A stretch of 64,000 bases of DNA from positions 248,001 through 312,000 of the forward strand of contig NZ_BAABIA010000009.1 in the NCBI RefSeq assembly GCF_039542385.1. The letters run 5' to 3'. Below are positions 54,987-63,226 of the stretch, piece by piece; positions within the stretch are counted from its first letter, which is position 1, and each line of letters opens with the position of its first letter. The notes beneath the pieces are model-generated. The model saw only the letters and a program-made list of their open reading frames with translations. It did not search any database and was not told the origin of the DNA. Source of the stretch: Prosthecobacter algae (lineage in GTDB: Bacteria > Verrucomicrobiota > Verrucomicrobiia > Verrucomicrobiales > Verrucomicrobiaceae). A program made the position numbers and the translations under genes.

Positions 54987-55601
54987 ATGGAACAAAGTCA
55001 CCCCCTTGATCTCGCCTTTCGTGGAAAGAGGAGCTACATCCACGGCACAGATATTTACACACTCATTGTTAGTCAAATCAGGGAACAGGAATGTGACGCC
55101 GCTATCAGCCTGTCTTTCCATTCCCAGCTCCTCAGGCAACCAGACCTCATTCCCGCCAGCGAAAGCCAGATTGCCACACAACGTGAGAGCACTCGCTTTC
55201 GCGGCGATGTCCGCATAGGCAGAGGGGCCGAAGCCCAGTACTGGATGCTGATGGAGAGCAGCCGCGAAGTCGCCACGAGACTGCCCTGCCGCGAGGCTGA
55301 GGTGGTGGCCACCGCCATGGTGGATCCAAACGCCCGGACTGCCACCCTGCCAGCCAACAGTGCAGGAACCCCCATCGAACAAGTAGTCTTTCTGAACAAG
55401 CATCTGCATTTGCTCGCGCTGCCTGCGCCAGCCACCCAATGGCTGTTTGCCAGGCTGGAACTCAAGCGGGCGTTGCCTGAGTCCACTGCGGGCGAAGTCA
55501 CTGTGAAATTGAACCAGGTGCTGGGAGGCCGATTCACCCGAAGCAGCATTTCCTGCGGAGGTGAAACGATCGGGAACATCTATTTCTCCCTGGCCGCATG
55601 A
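54987..55601 (+). CDS. Unknown protein, first gene of ACP operon
   Basis: A 204-residue soluble protein I do not recognise. Visible traits are 'FRGKRSYIHGTDIYTLI' near the N-terminus (about 11-27), 'RFRGDVRIGRGAEAQYWM' in the centre, and strand-rich C-terminus 'GEVTVKLNQVLGGRFTRSSISCGGETIGNIYFSLA'. The spread of strands around a central helix could fit a hot-dog fold as in acyl-ACP enzymes, but this is a guess. Its stop overlaps the next start as ATGA, so it is part of the same operon and likely of the same acyl pathway. Confidence 0.65.
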   Translation: MEQSHPLDLAFRGKRSYIHGTDIYTLIVSQIREQECDAAISLSFHSQLLRQPDLIPASESQIATQRESTRFRGDVRIGRGAEAQYWMLMESSREVATRLPCREAEVVATAMVDPNARTATLPANSAGTPIEQVVFLNKHLHLLALPAPATQWLFARLELKRALPESTAGEVTVKLNQVLGGRFTRSSISCGGETIGNIYFSLAA

Positions 55602-56530
55602 TCCCCAGCATTCGCATCAAACACATTGCAGTGCATGTCCCGGTCTTCAGGGAAAGCACGTTGGTGCGATGCAGCGGCTTTGGCTACGATGCAACGTTCC
55701 TCAAAGAAAAACTAGGCACGCTGGAGCTGGCTGTTAAAGAACCCGGCCAGCAGACTTCCGACCTGTGCGTGGCCGCTGCAAAAAATCTGGAGACCAGAGG
55801 CGTCTCTCTGGATGACATTGGGGCGCTGATCGTCTGTACGCAAACCCCCGACGGTCACGGAATCCCCCACACTTCGGCCGTGGTCCATGGCAAGCTCGGA
55901 CTGCCCGATTCCTGTGCGTGCTTTGATTTGTCCTTGGGCTGTTCCGGCTACGTGTATGGGCTTTCGGTGGTGATGGCTTTCATGCAAGTCCATGGCATCC
56001 AGCGCGGCCTCTTTTTCACCTGCGATCCCTATTCGGAAATTGTCGATGCCACCGATCAAGCCACCAGCCTTCTCTTTGGCGATGCCGCCACCGTCACCTT
56101 GCTGGAAGCCAACGGCCCTGGCTGGGCGATGACAGACATTTTGTTTGGCACGCAGGGCAAGGGTGGAGAGGCGATCCATAACCGGAGCGGCAAACTGCAC
56201 ATGAACGGTCGCGAGGTTTTCAATTTTGCCCTCACCCAGGTGCCCCGACAGATTCGGGCTCTGCTGGACAAACGCCAACTGACGCTGAACGAAGTGGACC
56301 TCGTGGCCCTGCATCAGGGCAGTCGTTACATCGTCGAAAAAATCCGTGAGCGCCTGCACCTGAGCGCCAGCAAGGCCCCGGTTTATCTGGAAGGCATCGG
56401 TAACACCGTTTCGTCAGCCATCCCCCTCCTGCTGGAACAGCACCTCGGCCAACGGCCCGCCCGCATTCTCCTCTCCGGATTTGGCGTCGGGCTTTCCTAT
56501 GCTTCGGCCCTTCTCGAATGGCAGGACTAA
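55598..56530 (+). CDS. KAS III-like 3-oxoacyl-ACP synthase
   Basis: A 310-residue thiolase-fold condensing enzyme. The catalytic triad is complete: C115 in 'SLGCSGYVYGL', H239 in 'ALHQGSRYI' and N269 in 'GIGNTVSSAIP'. The usual FabH 'HQAN' is here 'HQGS', placing it in the KAS III-like group used in secondary or glycan-linked acyl pathways rather than primary fatty-acid initiation. It would condense an acyl-CoA with malonyl-ACP. The ACP gene follows by 17 bases. It is translationally coupled to the gene before it. Confidence 0.88.
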   Translation: MIPSIRIKHIAVHVPVFRESTLVRCSGFGYDATFLKEKLGTLELAVKEPGQQTSDLCVAAAKNLETRGVSLDDIGALIVCTQTPDGHGIPHTSAVVHGKLGLPDSCACFDLSLGCSGYVYGLSVVMAFMQVHGIQRGLFFTCDPYSEIVDATDQATSLLFGDAATVTLLEANGPGWAMTDILFGTQGKGGEAIHNRSGKLHMNGREVFNFALTQVPRQIRALLDKRQLTLNEVDLVALHQGSRYIVEKIRERLHLSASKAPVYLEGIGNTVSSAIPLLLEQHLGQRPARILLSGFGVGLSYASALLEWQD

Positions 56531-56547
56531 AATCTCCTTTCCCCCCA

Positions 56548-56778
56548 ATGAAAACCATCCCCCCCACTCTGCTAGATCTGCTGCAAGAAGCGGTGCCTGA
56601 AGCCAAACTCCACACCGATGATGACGGTGACCGTCCGCTGGGCGAAATCGGCGTGGACTCGCTCGACAAAATGGCCTTGCTGCTGGCGGTGCAGGAGAAG
56701 TATGACCTGGAGTTCACCGAAGCTGAGATCAAGGACTTGCGGACGCTGCGGGACATCGCGGAAAAAATACCTGCATGA
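56548..56778 (+). CDS. Stand-alone acyl carrier protein
   Basis: A 76-residue protein. The phosphopantetheine attachment motif is 'GVDSLDKM', with Ser38 as the modified residue; 'FTEAEIKDLRTLRDIAEKI' forms the last helices of the ACP fold. The overall charge is acidic as in ACPs. It is coupled to the KAS III-like gene upstream and overlaps the DUF4910 gene by four bases (ATGA). A free ACP in this context implies that a dedicated acyl chain is built on it, not the housekeeping fatty acids. Confidence 0.9.
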   Translation: MKTIPPTLLDLLQEAVPEAKLHTDDDGDRPLGEIGVDSLDKMALLLAVQEKYDLEFTEAEIKDLRTLRDIAEKIPA

Positions 56779-58115
56779 GTGCGCAAGCCCCATGTCCGGA
56801 AACGCCAGAGTGCAGTCCCTCAGGCATGCATGATCTGGCCCAGCGCCTGTTTCCCATCTGCCGCAGCATCACGGGTGATGGTGTGCGCCAAACAATCAGG
56901 ATTCTTCAAGAGTACCTGCCCATGCTGCGGATGGTCGAAGTGCCCACTGGCACGCAATGCTTTGACTGGCAGGTTCCCGAAGAGTGGAACATCAGCGAGG
57001 CCCAGCTCATCGCGCCAAATGGCAGGGTGATCGCCGATTTCGCAGTGAACAATCTGCACGTGGTCAGCTACTCTGAGCCCGTGGACCTGGAACTGAGCCT
57101 GGAAGAGCTGCAGCCCCATTTGCACTCGGAGCCCAATCTCCCGGAAGCCATCCCCTACATCACCGCCTACTACAAGCGCAACTGGGGCTTTTGCATTACT
57201 CACCAAGTGCGTCAAAATCTGCCGCAGGGGCAATATCGGGCCATCATCCGTTCGACCCTGAAAAAGGGGCATCTGACGTATGGAGAGCTCATCATTCCCG
57301 GCAGCACAGACCGTGAAGTTTTGCTGTCCACGTACATCTGCCATCCGTCTTTGGCGAACAATGAGATTTCAGGCCCAGTGGTCACCACCTTTTTGGCCCG
57401 CTATCTTCAGGCCCTGCCTGACAGGCGATGTACCTACCGGATCATTTTCATTCCTGAAACCATCGGTGCCATTGTGTATCTCTCTCAGCATTTGGAGCAT
57501 TTGAAGTCGCATGTGATTGCGGGATTTGTGCTGAGCTGTGTGGGGGATGACCGCGCGTATTCCTATTTGGAATCAAGATTGGGCAATACCCTGGCAGACA
57601 AGGTGGCCCAGCATGTGCTGAAGCATTTGCAACCTGACTACGTCCGCTACAGCTACCTGAAACGCGGCAGTGATGAGCGTCAGTTTTGCTGGCCGGGGGT
57701 GGACCTTCCAGTCTGCTCCGTCATGCGTACGCGCTATGGCAGCTACCCGGAATACCATACTTCGTTGGATGATCTCACCGTAGTCACCGAATCCGGTCTG
57801 CAAGGGGCCCTTCATGTGCTGCGCCATTGTATGGACTGTCTGGAGCAAACGCTCACTTACACCACCACGGTGCTGTGCGAACCCCAGCTCATGCGCAGGC
57901 AGCTTTATCCCACGATTGGCAGGAAGGGCATTGCGGCGGGTTCACGGGTGCTGGTGGACATCATGGCCTACAGCGACGGGCAGCATGATCTCATAGATAT
58001 TGCCAATATCCTCGGTCGCCCTGCCTGGGAGCTTTTTCAGGCCTTTGAGACGCTGCATGCCCACCAGTTGCTGAGCCTGCCCGAAGCCCCGCCTCCTACC
58101 CTGGCTGCCGCATGA
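56775..58115 (+). CDS. DUF4910 aminopeptidase-like protein
   Basis: A 446-residue protein of the DUF4910/COG4310 family. An N-terminal winged-helix or aminopeptidase-like part begins with 'MHDLAQRLFPICRSITGDGVRQTI'. The metal site of the M28-like fold can be traced: 'STYICHPSLANNEISGP' (about 191-207, His and Asn/Glu ligands), 'FIPETIGAI' (about 227-235, Glu) and 'PEYHTSLDDL' (about 328-337, His). Such proteins recur in surface-glycan loci; whether they cleave peptide or amide bonds is unknown. It overlaps both neighbours by ATGA. Confidence 0.87.
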   Translation: MSAQAPCPETPECSPSGMHDLAQRLFPICRSITGDGVRQTIRILQEYLPMLRMVEVPTGTQCFDWQVPEEWNISEAQLIAPNGRVIADFAVNNLHVVSYSEPVDLELSLEELQPHLHSEPNLPEAIPYITAYYKRNWGFCITHQVRQNLPQGQYRAIIRSTLKKGHLTYGELIIPGSTDREVLLSTYICHPSLANNEISGPVVTTFLARYLQALPDRRCTYRIIFIPETIGAIVYLSQHLEHLKSHVIAGFVLSCVGDDRAYSYLESRLGNTLADKVAQHVLKHLQPDYVRYSYLKRGSDERQFCWPGVDLPVCSVMRTRYGSYPEYHTSLDDLTVVTESGLQGALHVLRHCMDCLEQTLTYTTTVLCEPQLMRRQLYPTIGRKGIAAGSRVLVDIMAYSDGQHDLIDIANILGRPAWELFQAFETLHAHQLLSLPEAPPPTLAAA

Positions 58116-58918
58116 AATCCAAAGCTCATTACACCACCGAGGATCTGCGACTGGCTTATGGCGAGATCGGCATTCGCGGCGGCGACACCCTGTATTTCAC
58201 AGGGAATGCAGGCAATTTTGGATTCCACGAAAGCTTTGATAAGACCAGGACTCTGGAAGCCCATCTCGCCAGCCTGCAATCCGCCGTGGGTGAAACAGGC
58301 ACGCTAGCCGTACCCACCCATAGCTTTTCCCTGTGCAATACGGACCACCTTTTTGATCCGGCAACAACTCCCAGTGAGCGCGGCCCCCTGACCGAGCACC
58401 TGCGCCGACAAAACGGCAGCGTGCGACAGTTTCATGCCTTTGCCTCCGTCACTGCCCTGGGGCAGGATGCAGCGCTCCTGTGTGGAAACTGCACCCGTCA
58501 CGCGTATGGGCCCGGCACCCCCTTCGACCGCATGATCCAGCGGAATGCCTGGTTTCTCAGCCTGGCGCTGCCGCCTCAGCATACATGCAGCATCGTTCAC
58601 CATGTGGAGATGCAGATGGGTGTGCCCTACCGCTACAGCAAAGAGTATCACCAACCGACGAAACAGGGCGATGAGGTAAGAACGGAAGCTTTTTACCAGT
58701 TTGTGACCTATCGAGAGGCCGATCTGGTGAGAGACCGAAATGAAAAGATCTTTCAGCACCCGCTTTTGCAGCAAACCTTGCGCAGCACCCAGGTAGGGCT
58801 GGGAACCATCTGGGCCTACCACATGCAGGACTTCTATCAGGCCGCGACTGACTGCATGAGCGGCGATATTTATGCGTGGCTCAGGCAGCCACCGACGGTG
58901 CGACCTTACCAAAAGTGA
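58112..58918 (+). CDS. AAC(3)-family N-acyltransferase
   Basis: A 268-residue protein with the fold of aminoglycoside 3-N-acetyltransferases: 'GGDTLYFTGNAGNFGF' (about 23-38), 'GETGTLAVPTHSFS' (about 60-73), 'YGPGTPFDRMI' and 'CSIVHHVEMQMGVPYR' (about 164-179) with the catalytic His. Outside resistance contexts, such enzymes occur in glycan and antibiotic clusters and use acyl-CoA or acyl-ACP to acylate amino sugars. It is the last gene of the five-gene operon. Resistance activity is unlikely given the setting. Confidence 0.85.
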   Translation: MKSKAHYTTEDLRLAYGEIGIRGGDTLYFTGNAGNFGFHESFDKTRTLEAHLASLQSAVGETGTLAVPTHSFSLCNTDHLFDPATTPSERGPLTEHLRRQNGSVRQFHAFASVTALGQDAALLCGNCTRHAYGPGTPFDRMIQRNAWFLSLALPPQHTCSIVHHVEMQMGVPYRYSKEYHQPTKQGDEVRTEAFYQFVTYREADLVRDRNEKIFQHPLLQQTLRSTQVGLGTIWAYHMQDFYQAATDCMSGDIYAWLRQPPTVRPYQK

Positions 58919-59004
58919 GGGTATGCTGCCGGGAGTCTGGACTTTGCAAAACGTCCACCCCGTCGCTTGACGCCTCCCCTGCCCCCGCCAAGGATGCTCC
59001 TCCC

Positions 59005-60234
59005 ATGCGCTTTCGTTCCTTCCAAGGTCTCGTCCCTGCCCCTGAACACGCCGCCGATGTCGCGGCCGTGCCTTACGATGTTGTCAATCGTGAGGAGTCC
59101 TACGCCCTCGCCCATGACAAGCCGCTGAACCTTCTGCACGTGGACCGTGCCGAGATTGACCTGCCTCTGGATGTCGATCCCTACTCCGCTGAGGTTTATG
59201 TCAAGGCCCGCGAGAATTTCGAAAAGCTTCAGGCCGAAGGTGCCCTGCTGCGTGAGACGGCCCCCAGCCTTTACCTCTACCGTCAGACGATTGGCGAGCA
59301 CAGTCAGACCGGCCTTGTGGGCGTCTGCCATACGGAAGACTACGAGAACGACGTCATCAAGAAACACGAAAAGACCCGCCAGGACAAAGAGGATGACCGC
59401 ACCCGTCTGGTGGACTCTTTGAGCGCCAATACTGGCCCCATTTTCCTGACTTACCGTGGCGTGCCCGCCATTGATCTGATCGTCCACGACTTCCGGCTGA
59501 ACAATGACCCGGTGCATGACTTCACTGCTCCCGATGGTGTCCGGCATCAGGTCTGGCGTCTGCCTGTGGGTACCTGTGCGGACATTGAGCAGCTCTTTGC
59601 CCATCAGGTGCCAGCCGCTTATGTGGCCGATGGCCATCACCGCGCCGCCAGTGCTTTCCGCGTGGGCAAGCAGCGCAAAGCCTCCAATCCTGAGCACAAT
59701 GGCACGGAAGATTACAACTGGTTCCTCTGCGTGCTATTCCCTGGAAATGAGCTGAACATCCTGCCTTACAACCGTGCAGTCAAAGACCTCAATGGTCACG
59801 ATCACGACGGTTATCTGGCAGCAGTGGGCAAGATTTTCAAGGTCACCAAAACCGAAGAAAAATCCCCGACCAAGCCTGGGCATGCCAGCATGTATTTGGC
59901 GGGTCAGTGGTATGACCTGGAATGGAAGGCGGATGCTGAAGCCAGCCCGATTGATCAACTGGATGTCAGCATCCTGCAGGACAATCTGCTGAAGCCGCTC
60001 CTGGGCATTGATGATCCGCGCACCAGCAAGCGAATTGACTTCATCGGCGGCATCCGTGGCACAGCGGAACTGGAAAAGCTGGTGGACGGCGGTGACCATG
60101 CCGTGGCTTTCAGCATGTATCCGGTGACGGTGGACCAGCTCATGGCGATCTCCGATGCCACCCAGATCATGCCACCAAAGAGCACTTGGTTTGAGCCCAA
60201 GCTGCGCTCCGGCCTGTTCATTCACACGTTCTAA
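59005..60234 (+). CDS. DUF1015 family protein
   Basis: A 409-residue protein. The conserved 'ADGHHR' motif (residues near 209-214) and the N-terminal 'FQGLVPAPEHAADVAAVPYDVVNREE' are the hallmarks of DUF1015, whose members are linked to the ParB/sulfiredoxin-like nucleotide-binding fold; SerK-type serine kinase activity is known in some relatives. The ATG at 59005 is chosen because it gives the family N-terminus (MRFRSFQGL). A terminator follows. Confidence 0.88.
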   Translation: MRFRSFQGLVPAPEHAADVAAVPYDVVNREESYALAHDKPLNLLHVDRAEIDLPLDVDPYSAEVYVKARENFEKLQAEGALLRETAPSLYLYRQTIGEHSQTGLVGVCHTEDYENDVIKKHEKTRQDKEDDRTRLVDSLSANTGPIFLTYRGVPAIDLIVHDFRLNNDPVHDFTAPDGVRHQVWRLPVGTCADIEQLFAHQVPAAYVADGHHRAASAFRVGKQRKASNPEHNGTEDYNWFLCVLFPGNELNILPYNRAVKDLNGHDHDGYLAAVGKIFKVTKTEEKSPTKPGHASMYLAGQWYDLEWKADAEASPIDQLDVSILQDNLLKPLLGIDDPRTSKRIDFIGGIRGTAELEKLVDGGDHAVAFSMYPVTVDQLMAISDATQIMPPKSTWFEPKLRSGLFIHTF

Positions 60235-60247
60235 AGAACGCTTCATC

Positions 60248-60286
60248 AAATGCCGGACGAGGGCTATTCCTTGTCCGGCATTTTTT
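60248..60286 (+). terminator. Rho-independent terminator
   Basis: A 9-bp GC-rich stem (60250-60258 with 60273-60281) and six T residues follow the DUF1015 gene and lie between convergent genes. Confidence 0.85.
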
Positions 60287-60287
60287 G

Positions 60288-60875
60288 TTAGGGCCTGCGC
60301 CCAAGGCCTGCCTTGAGCCCCTTGATGGCAGGATTGATGACAGCCTCTGCATACCCCTGTTTCTGCAAGGTCTCGCGCGCCTGACGCACAATCACCTCCG
60401 CATCGCCGGACTGCCGACCTTGCGTCAAGGCAGAGATCATTCGTCGGCCGATGTCATCCAGACGCGGCCGCACTTCTGTGGTGAGATCCGGCAGGGGACG
60501 CCCCTGCCACGCAGCGGGTTTCGGTCGGGATAGCCAGTCCTCCTGAAAGGCTTTGGCGGCCAAGATCTGGCCAGCGAAGAACTGCCGCACCCGCTCCGGT
60601 GGCAGCCCTGCTTCCTTCCCTTGTTTTTCCATAGCCTGAAGCAGCGCCTCCTCCCGCACAGGATCGACCACAGGCGCAGCCTTCGCCCGCTTCACCTCAG
60701 CCACTTCATCCATCCAGGACAGGCGCTCGACGACCAGCATCACAAGGGGACTCGCCGCTTTTTCTTCCGCCCAGCCGGATGAGATCAGCGTGAAAAACAG
60801 GCAGGCCACCAGCGGGGCCAGCCACGTCATGGGAGCAAACGACTTCCACATTTTCAAAGAAATCAGTCGGTTCAT
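60288..60875 (-). CDS. aroQ: Secreted AroQ-gamma chorismate mutase
   Basis: A 195-residue exported protein. A signal peptide ends near residue 36 (SGWA/EEK). The mature part reads 'MLVVERLSWMDEVAEVKRAKAAPVVDPVREEALLQAM', which matches periplasmic AroQ-gamma chorismate mutases, with the catalytic R51, K62 and R74 positions present. 'RQFFAGQILAAKAFQEDWL' continues the helix bundle. It converts chorismate to prephenate outside the cytoplasm, a role still unexplained. A GTG at 60881 would overlap the preceding gene's stop. It follows the PQQ-propeller gene with which it may be cotranscribed. Confidence 0.83.
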   Translation of the reverse strand: MNRLISLKMWKSFAPMTWLAPLVACLFFTLISSGWAEEKAASPLVMLVVERLSWMDEVAEVKRAKAAPVVDPVREEALLQAMEKQGKEAGLPPERVRQFFAGQILAAKAFQEDWLSRPKPAAWQGRPLPDLTTEVRPRLDDIGRRMISALTQGRQSGDAEVIVRQARETLQKQGYAEAVINPAIKGLKAGLGRRP

Positions 60876-60877
60876 GG

Positions 60878-62428
60878 TCACTGCTTTGGACGCATGTCAA
60901 AACACACCAGCTTCTCCCGCTGCCTAACAATGAGCTTGCCGTGACTGAGGGCTGGGGATGAGCAGCCCATGCCCTCCACCTTCACGCGTGCCAGTTGCTG
61001 ATAGGCCCCCGGCACCGCCTTCACCACGCGCAGGTGGCTGCCATTGTTTTCGTAAACGATGAGCTTGCCGTCGGCAATGATAGGAGAGGTGATGGTGCTG
61101 TTGACCTCATTTTCCAGCCAGGTCACCTTGCCGCTGGCCAGTTCCACACACTGGTGTTTGCCGCCGCAGGTGAGATAGACGTGCCCCTCATGAATGATGG
61201 GGCTGCCACTGTATCGCATGGTCACCCAGAAGTGTGACCAAGCTGCCTTCGGCGCAGCTTCTTTAACGTATTGATAGGCCCTCAGCCCCACATCTTTTGC
61301 ACCGCTGTAAACGACCAGCCAATCTCCCTGCGTCACCGGGGTGGACTGGCCACCGCCTTCCACCGTCCATTGCACTTTACCATCCGCCGGGGAGAGACCA
61401 TACACGGCATTGGCACCGACAATCAGCAGCACCGGAGTTCCAGAAGCCGGTGTCCACAGAGTGGGGCTGCCCGTGTTGCCCTTCGCTTCCTTTTGCTCCC
61501 ACAGCAATTGTCCATCTTTGGTGGAAAAGGCCTGGGCACGACCAGCGGCCATGTAAACGCGATCACCCACAACTAAAGGTGAGGCCGCAGGTCCACCGGC
61601 AGGTAGAGCGGCCTTCCAAATCATTTTGCCATCCTTTTGGTTCAGGCAATAGAGATGCGTGCTGCCAGCGGCATACACTTTTTCATCCATCACCGCCGCT
61701 GTGCTGCTGGAGCTGCGGCCTGTCGGCTTACCCTCGACCTCGAATTTCCACGCCTGTTTGCCTGTGTTTAGGTCCAGGCAGACGACGACGTCCTTGGCCA
61801 CCTTGATCGTATTGGGCACAGCGGTCATCAGCTTGTCTTTGACTGGTTGGGAGAATTTCTCGTCTTCCATCCATTGTTTCAGCTCATCCACATTGGCGAA
61901 GGGTTTGCCTTCACGCTTGGCCACCCGGCTCAGTTCTTCCAATGGCAATGCCGTCTTCCCGGCTTTGAAGCGGGACTCCGCCCATTTGCCCAGGCTGACA
62001 TCCTCTTTGGCAGTCAGGTTTTCTTTGCGCCAGGCTGCCAGCCACTCGTCCAGTTTGGATCCGCGCATGGCTGGCATGGAAAGGCGGTCCGCCTCCATCT
62101 TTTTCATCAGCTCTGGTGAGACGCCGCGGTAGTTCATTTGCTGCATCACCTCGCTATCGATCTCACGCTGCTCTGAAGGCACCTTGTCATGCCAGACCAC
62201 GGAGATAAACGCCTGCTCTCCCGCGATGATAGGACTGCCGTGGCCACCGAGGTGATCACTAGGGATGAAGTCGCTTTCCCACACCTTGGTTGGGCCGGCT
62301 TCAGGAAAGCTTTCAGCAATGGGCGTGGTATCGTTGGAGACTCCATCACGTGAAGGACCACGCCATTGCGGCCAGTCAGCCAGGGCGGTGGTGAGAGACA
62401 AAAGAGACAGCGTGGTGACGAGGCGCAT
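60878..62428 (-). CDS. PQQ-like beta-propeller secreted protein
   Basis: A 516-residue exported protein. A short signal peptide (LSLLSLTTALA) precedes 'DWPQWRGPSRDGVS', the usual opening of Planctomycete/Verrucomicrobial PQQ-like propellers. About six blades with the 'D..TGK..W' motif occur, for example 'LDLNTGKQAWKFEV', 'NQKDGKMIWKAAL' and 'SPADGKVQWTVEG'. A helical insert at about 85-205 (LMKKMEADRLSMPAMRGSK, ADRLSM...) is unusual within the first blades. Function is unknown; BamB-like scaffolding or redox roles are possible. Confidence 0.88.
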   Translation of the reverse strand: MRLVTTLSLLSLTTALADWPQWRGPSRDGVSNDTTPIAESFPEAGPTKVWESDFIPSDHLGGHGSPIIAGEQAFISVVWHDKVPSEQREIDSEVMQQMNYRGVSPELMKKMEADRLSMPAMRGSKLDEWLAAWRKENLTAKEDVSLGKWAESRFKAGKTALPLEELSRVAKREGKPFANVDELKQWMEDEKFSQPVKDKLMTAVPNTIKVAKDVVVCLDLNTGKQAWKFEVEGKPTGRSSSSTAAVMDEKVYAAGSTHLYCLNQKDGKMIWKAALPAGGPAASPLVVGDRVYMAAGRAQAFSTKDGQLLWEQKEAKGNTGSPTLWTPASGTPVLLIVGANAVYGLSPADGKVQWTVEGGGQSTPVTQGDWLVVYSGAKDVGLRAYQYVKEAAPKAAWSHFWVTMRYSGSPIIHEGHVYLTCGGKHQCVELASGKVTWLENEVNSTITSPIIADGKLIVYENNGSHLRVVKAVPGAYQQLARVKVEGMGCSSPALSHGKLIVRQREKLVCFDMRPKQ

Positions 62429-62500
62429 AAGGATACAAAGGTGAACGAAGGGGTGATCGTGAGCCTTTCATTCTGGCGAGGAATGCCCCATGATGAGACC

Positions 62501-63187
62501 ATGAAGTGGCTTTTGCCCTTGTTCGTATTTTGCCTCCCCCTGACATCGCAGGCCCATCCTGCCGATGTCACACCGCTGCGGGTGAAGGTGGAGAAGCAAG
62601 AGTTAGAATTCCGCTTCACCCTGAATCTGTTCACGCTGGGGAAAATGGTCAGCCTTGATCTGGACGGGGATCATCGTTTGGCTCCTTCGGAACTGGAGGC
62701 TGCAAAACCCGAGATCGCCAGATTCCTCCAGGAGCATTTCATGCTGCGCCTCAACGAAAAATCAGCCAAGCTGGGAGGTATCGCCGAGTTTGAACCGCTT
62801 TGGCCCTCGGTAAATAGCGTGGACCTGCGCGAAGTGGAACGCGCCGTGGATGTGACTTTTGTTCTGCCCTGGCCTGAGGTCATTGCCAATGTCTGGATGG
62901 AGTTCACAGGTCTTTCCCAGTGGGGAGAACTGGCTACAATCCAGGCGACCTACGAGCAGGGAGATTTGCGCATGCAGGTGCCCTTCAGTCAGACAGAGCC
63001 TGACTACCTTTATGACACGGGCTTCGTCGCAGAAGAGTTTTTCCAGGTGCCTCCAGCTAAACCGACTCCAGCCACGCCCATGTGGGCCGTGTATGCATTT
63101 GGGGCCTTCATTCTCATGGTCTTTCCGATTGCCTACCTGTGCATATTTCGAAAGCCCACGAAAGGCGGAGCGCAAAGTCCCCCGTAA
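62501..63187 (+). CDS. Secreted EF-hand-like membrane protein
   Basis: A 228-residue protein. A signal peptide (LLPLFVFCLPLTSQA) and a C-terminal membrane helix (about 196-216, AVYAFGAFILMVFPIAYLCIF) flank a soluble domain. 'LDLDGDHRLAPSELE' (about 49-63) is a single EF-hand-like Ca2+-binding loop. The remainder forms strands without a recognised domain. It starts 72 bases from the divergent propeller gene. Role unknown. Confidence 0.6.
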   Translation: MKWLLPLFVFCLPLTSQAHPADVTPLRVKVEKQELEFRFTLNLFTLGKMVSLDLDGDHRLAPSELEAAKPEIARFLQEHFMLRLNEKSAKLGGIAEFEPLWPSVNSVDLREVERAVDVTFVLPWPEVIANVWMEFTGLSQWGELATIQATYEQGDLRMQVPFSQTEPDYLYDTGFVAEEFFQVPPAKPTPATPMWAVYAFGAFILMVFPIAYLCIFRKPTKGGAQSPP

Positions 63188-63226
63188 GGTTGACAAAGCA
63201 CCTCCTTCTGGCCGATTACACCCCTC

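Noticed and set aside
50729-58918. Genomic island inserted at tRNA-Tyr
   Set aside because: No integrase gene was seen and I found no copy of the tRNA 3' end at the far side; the glycan region could still be of foreign origin.
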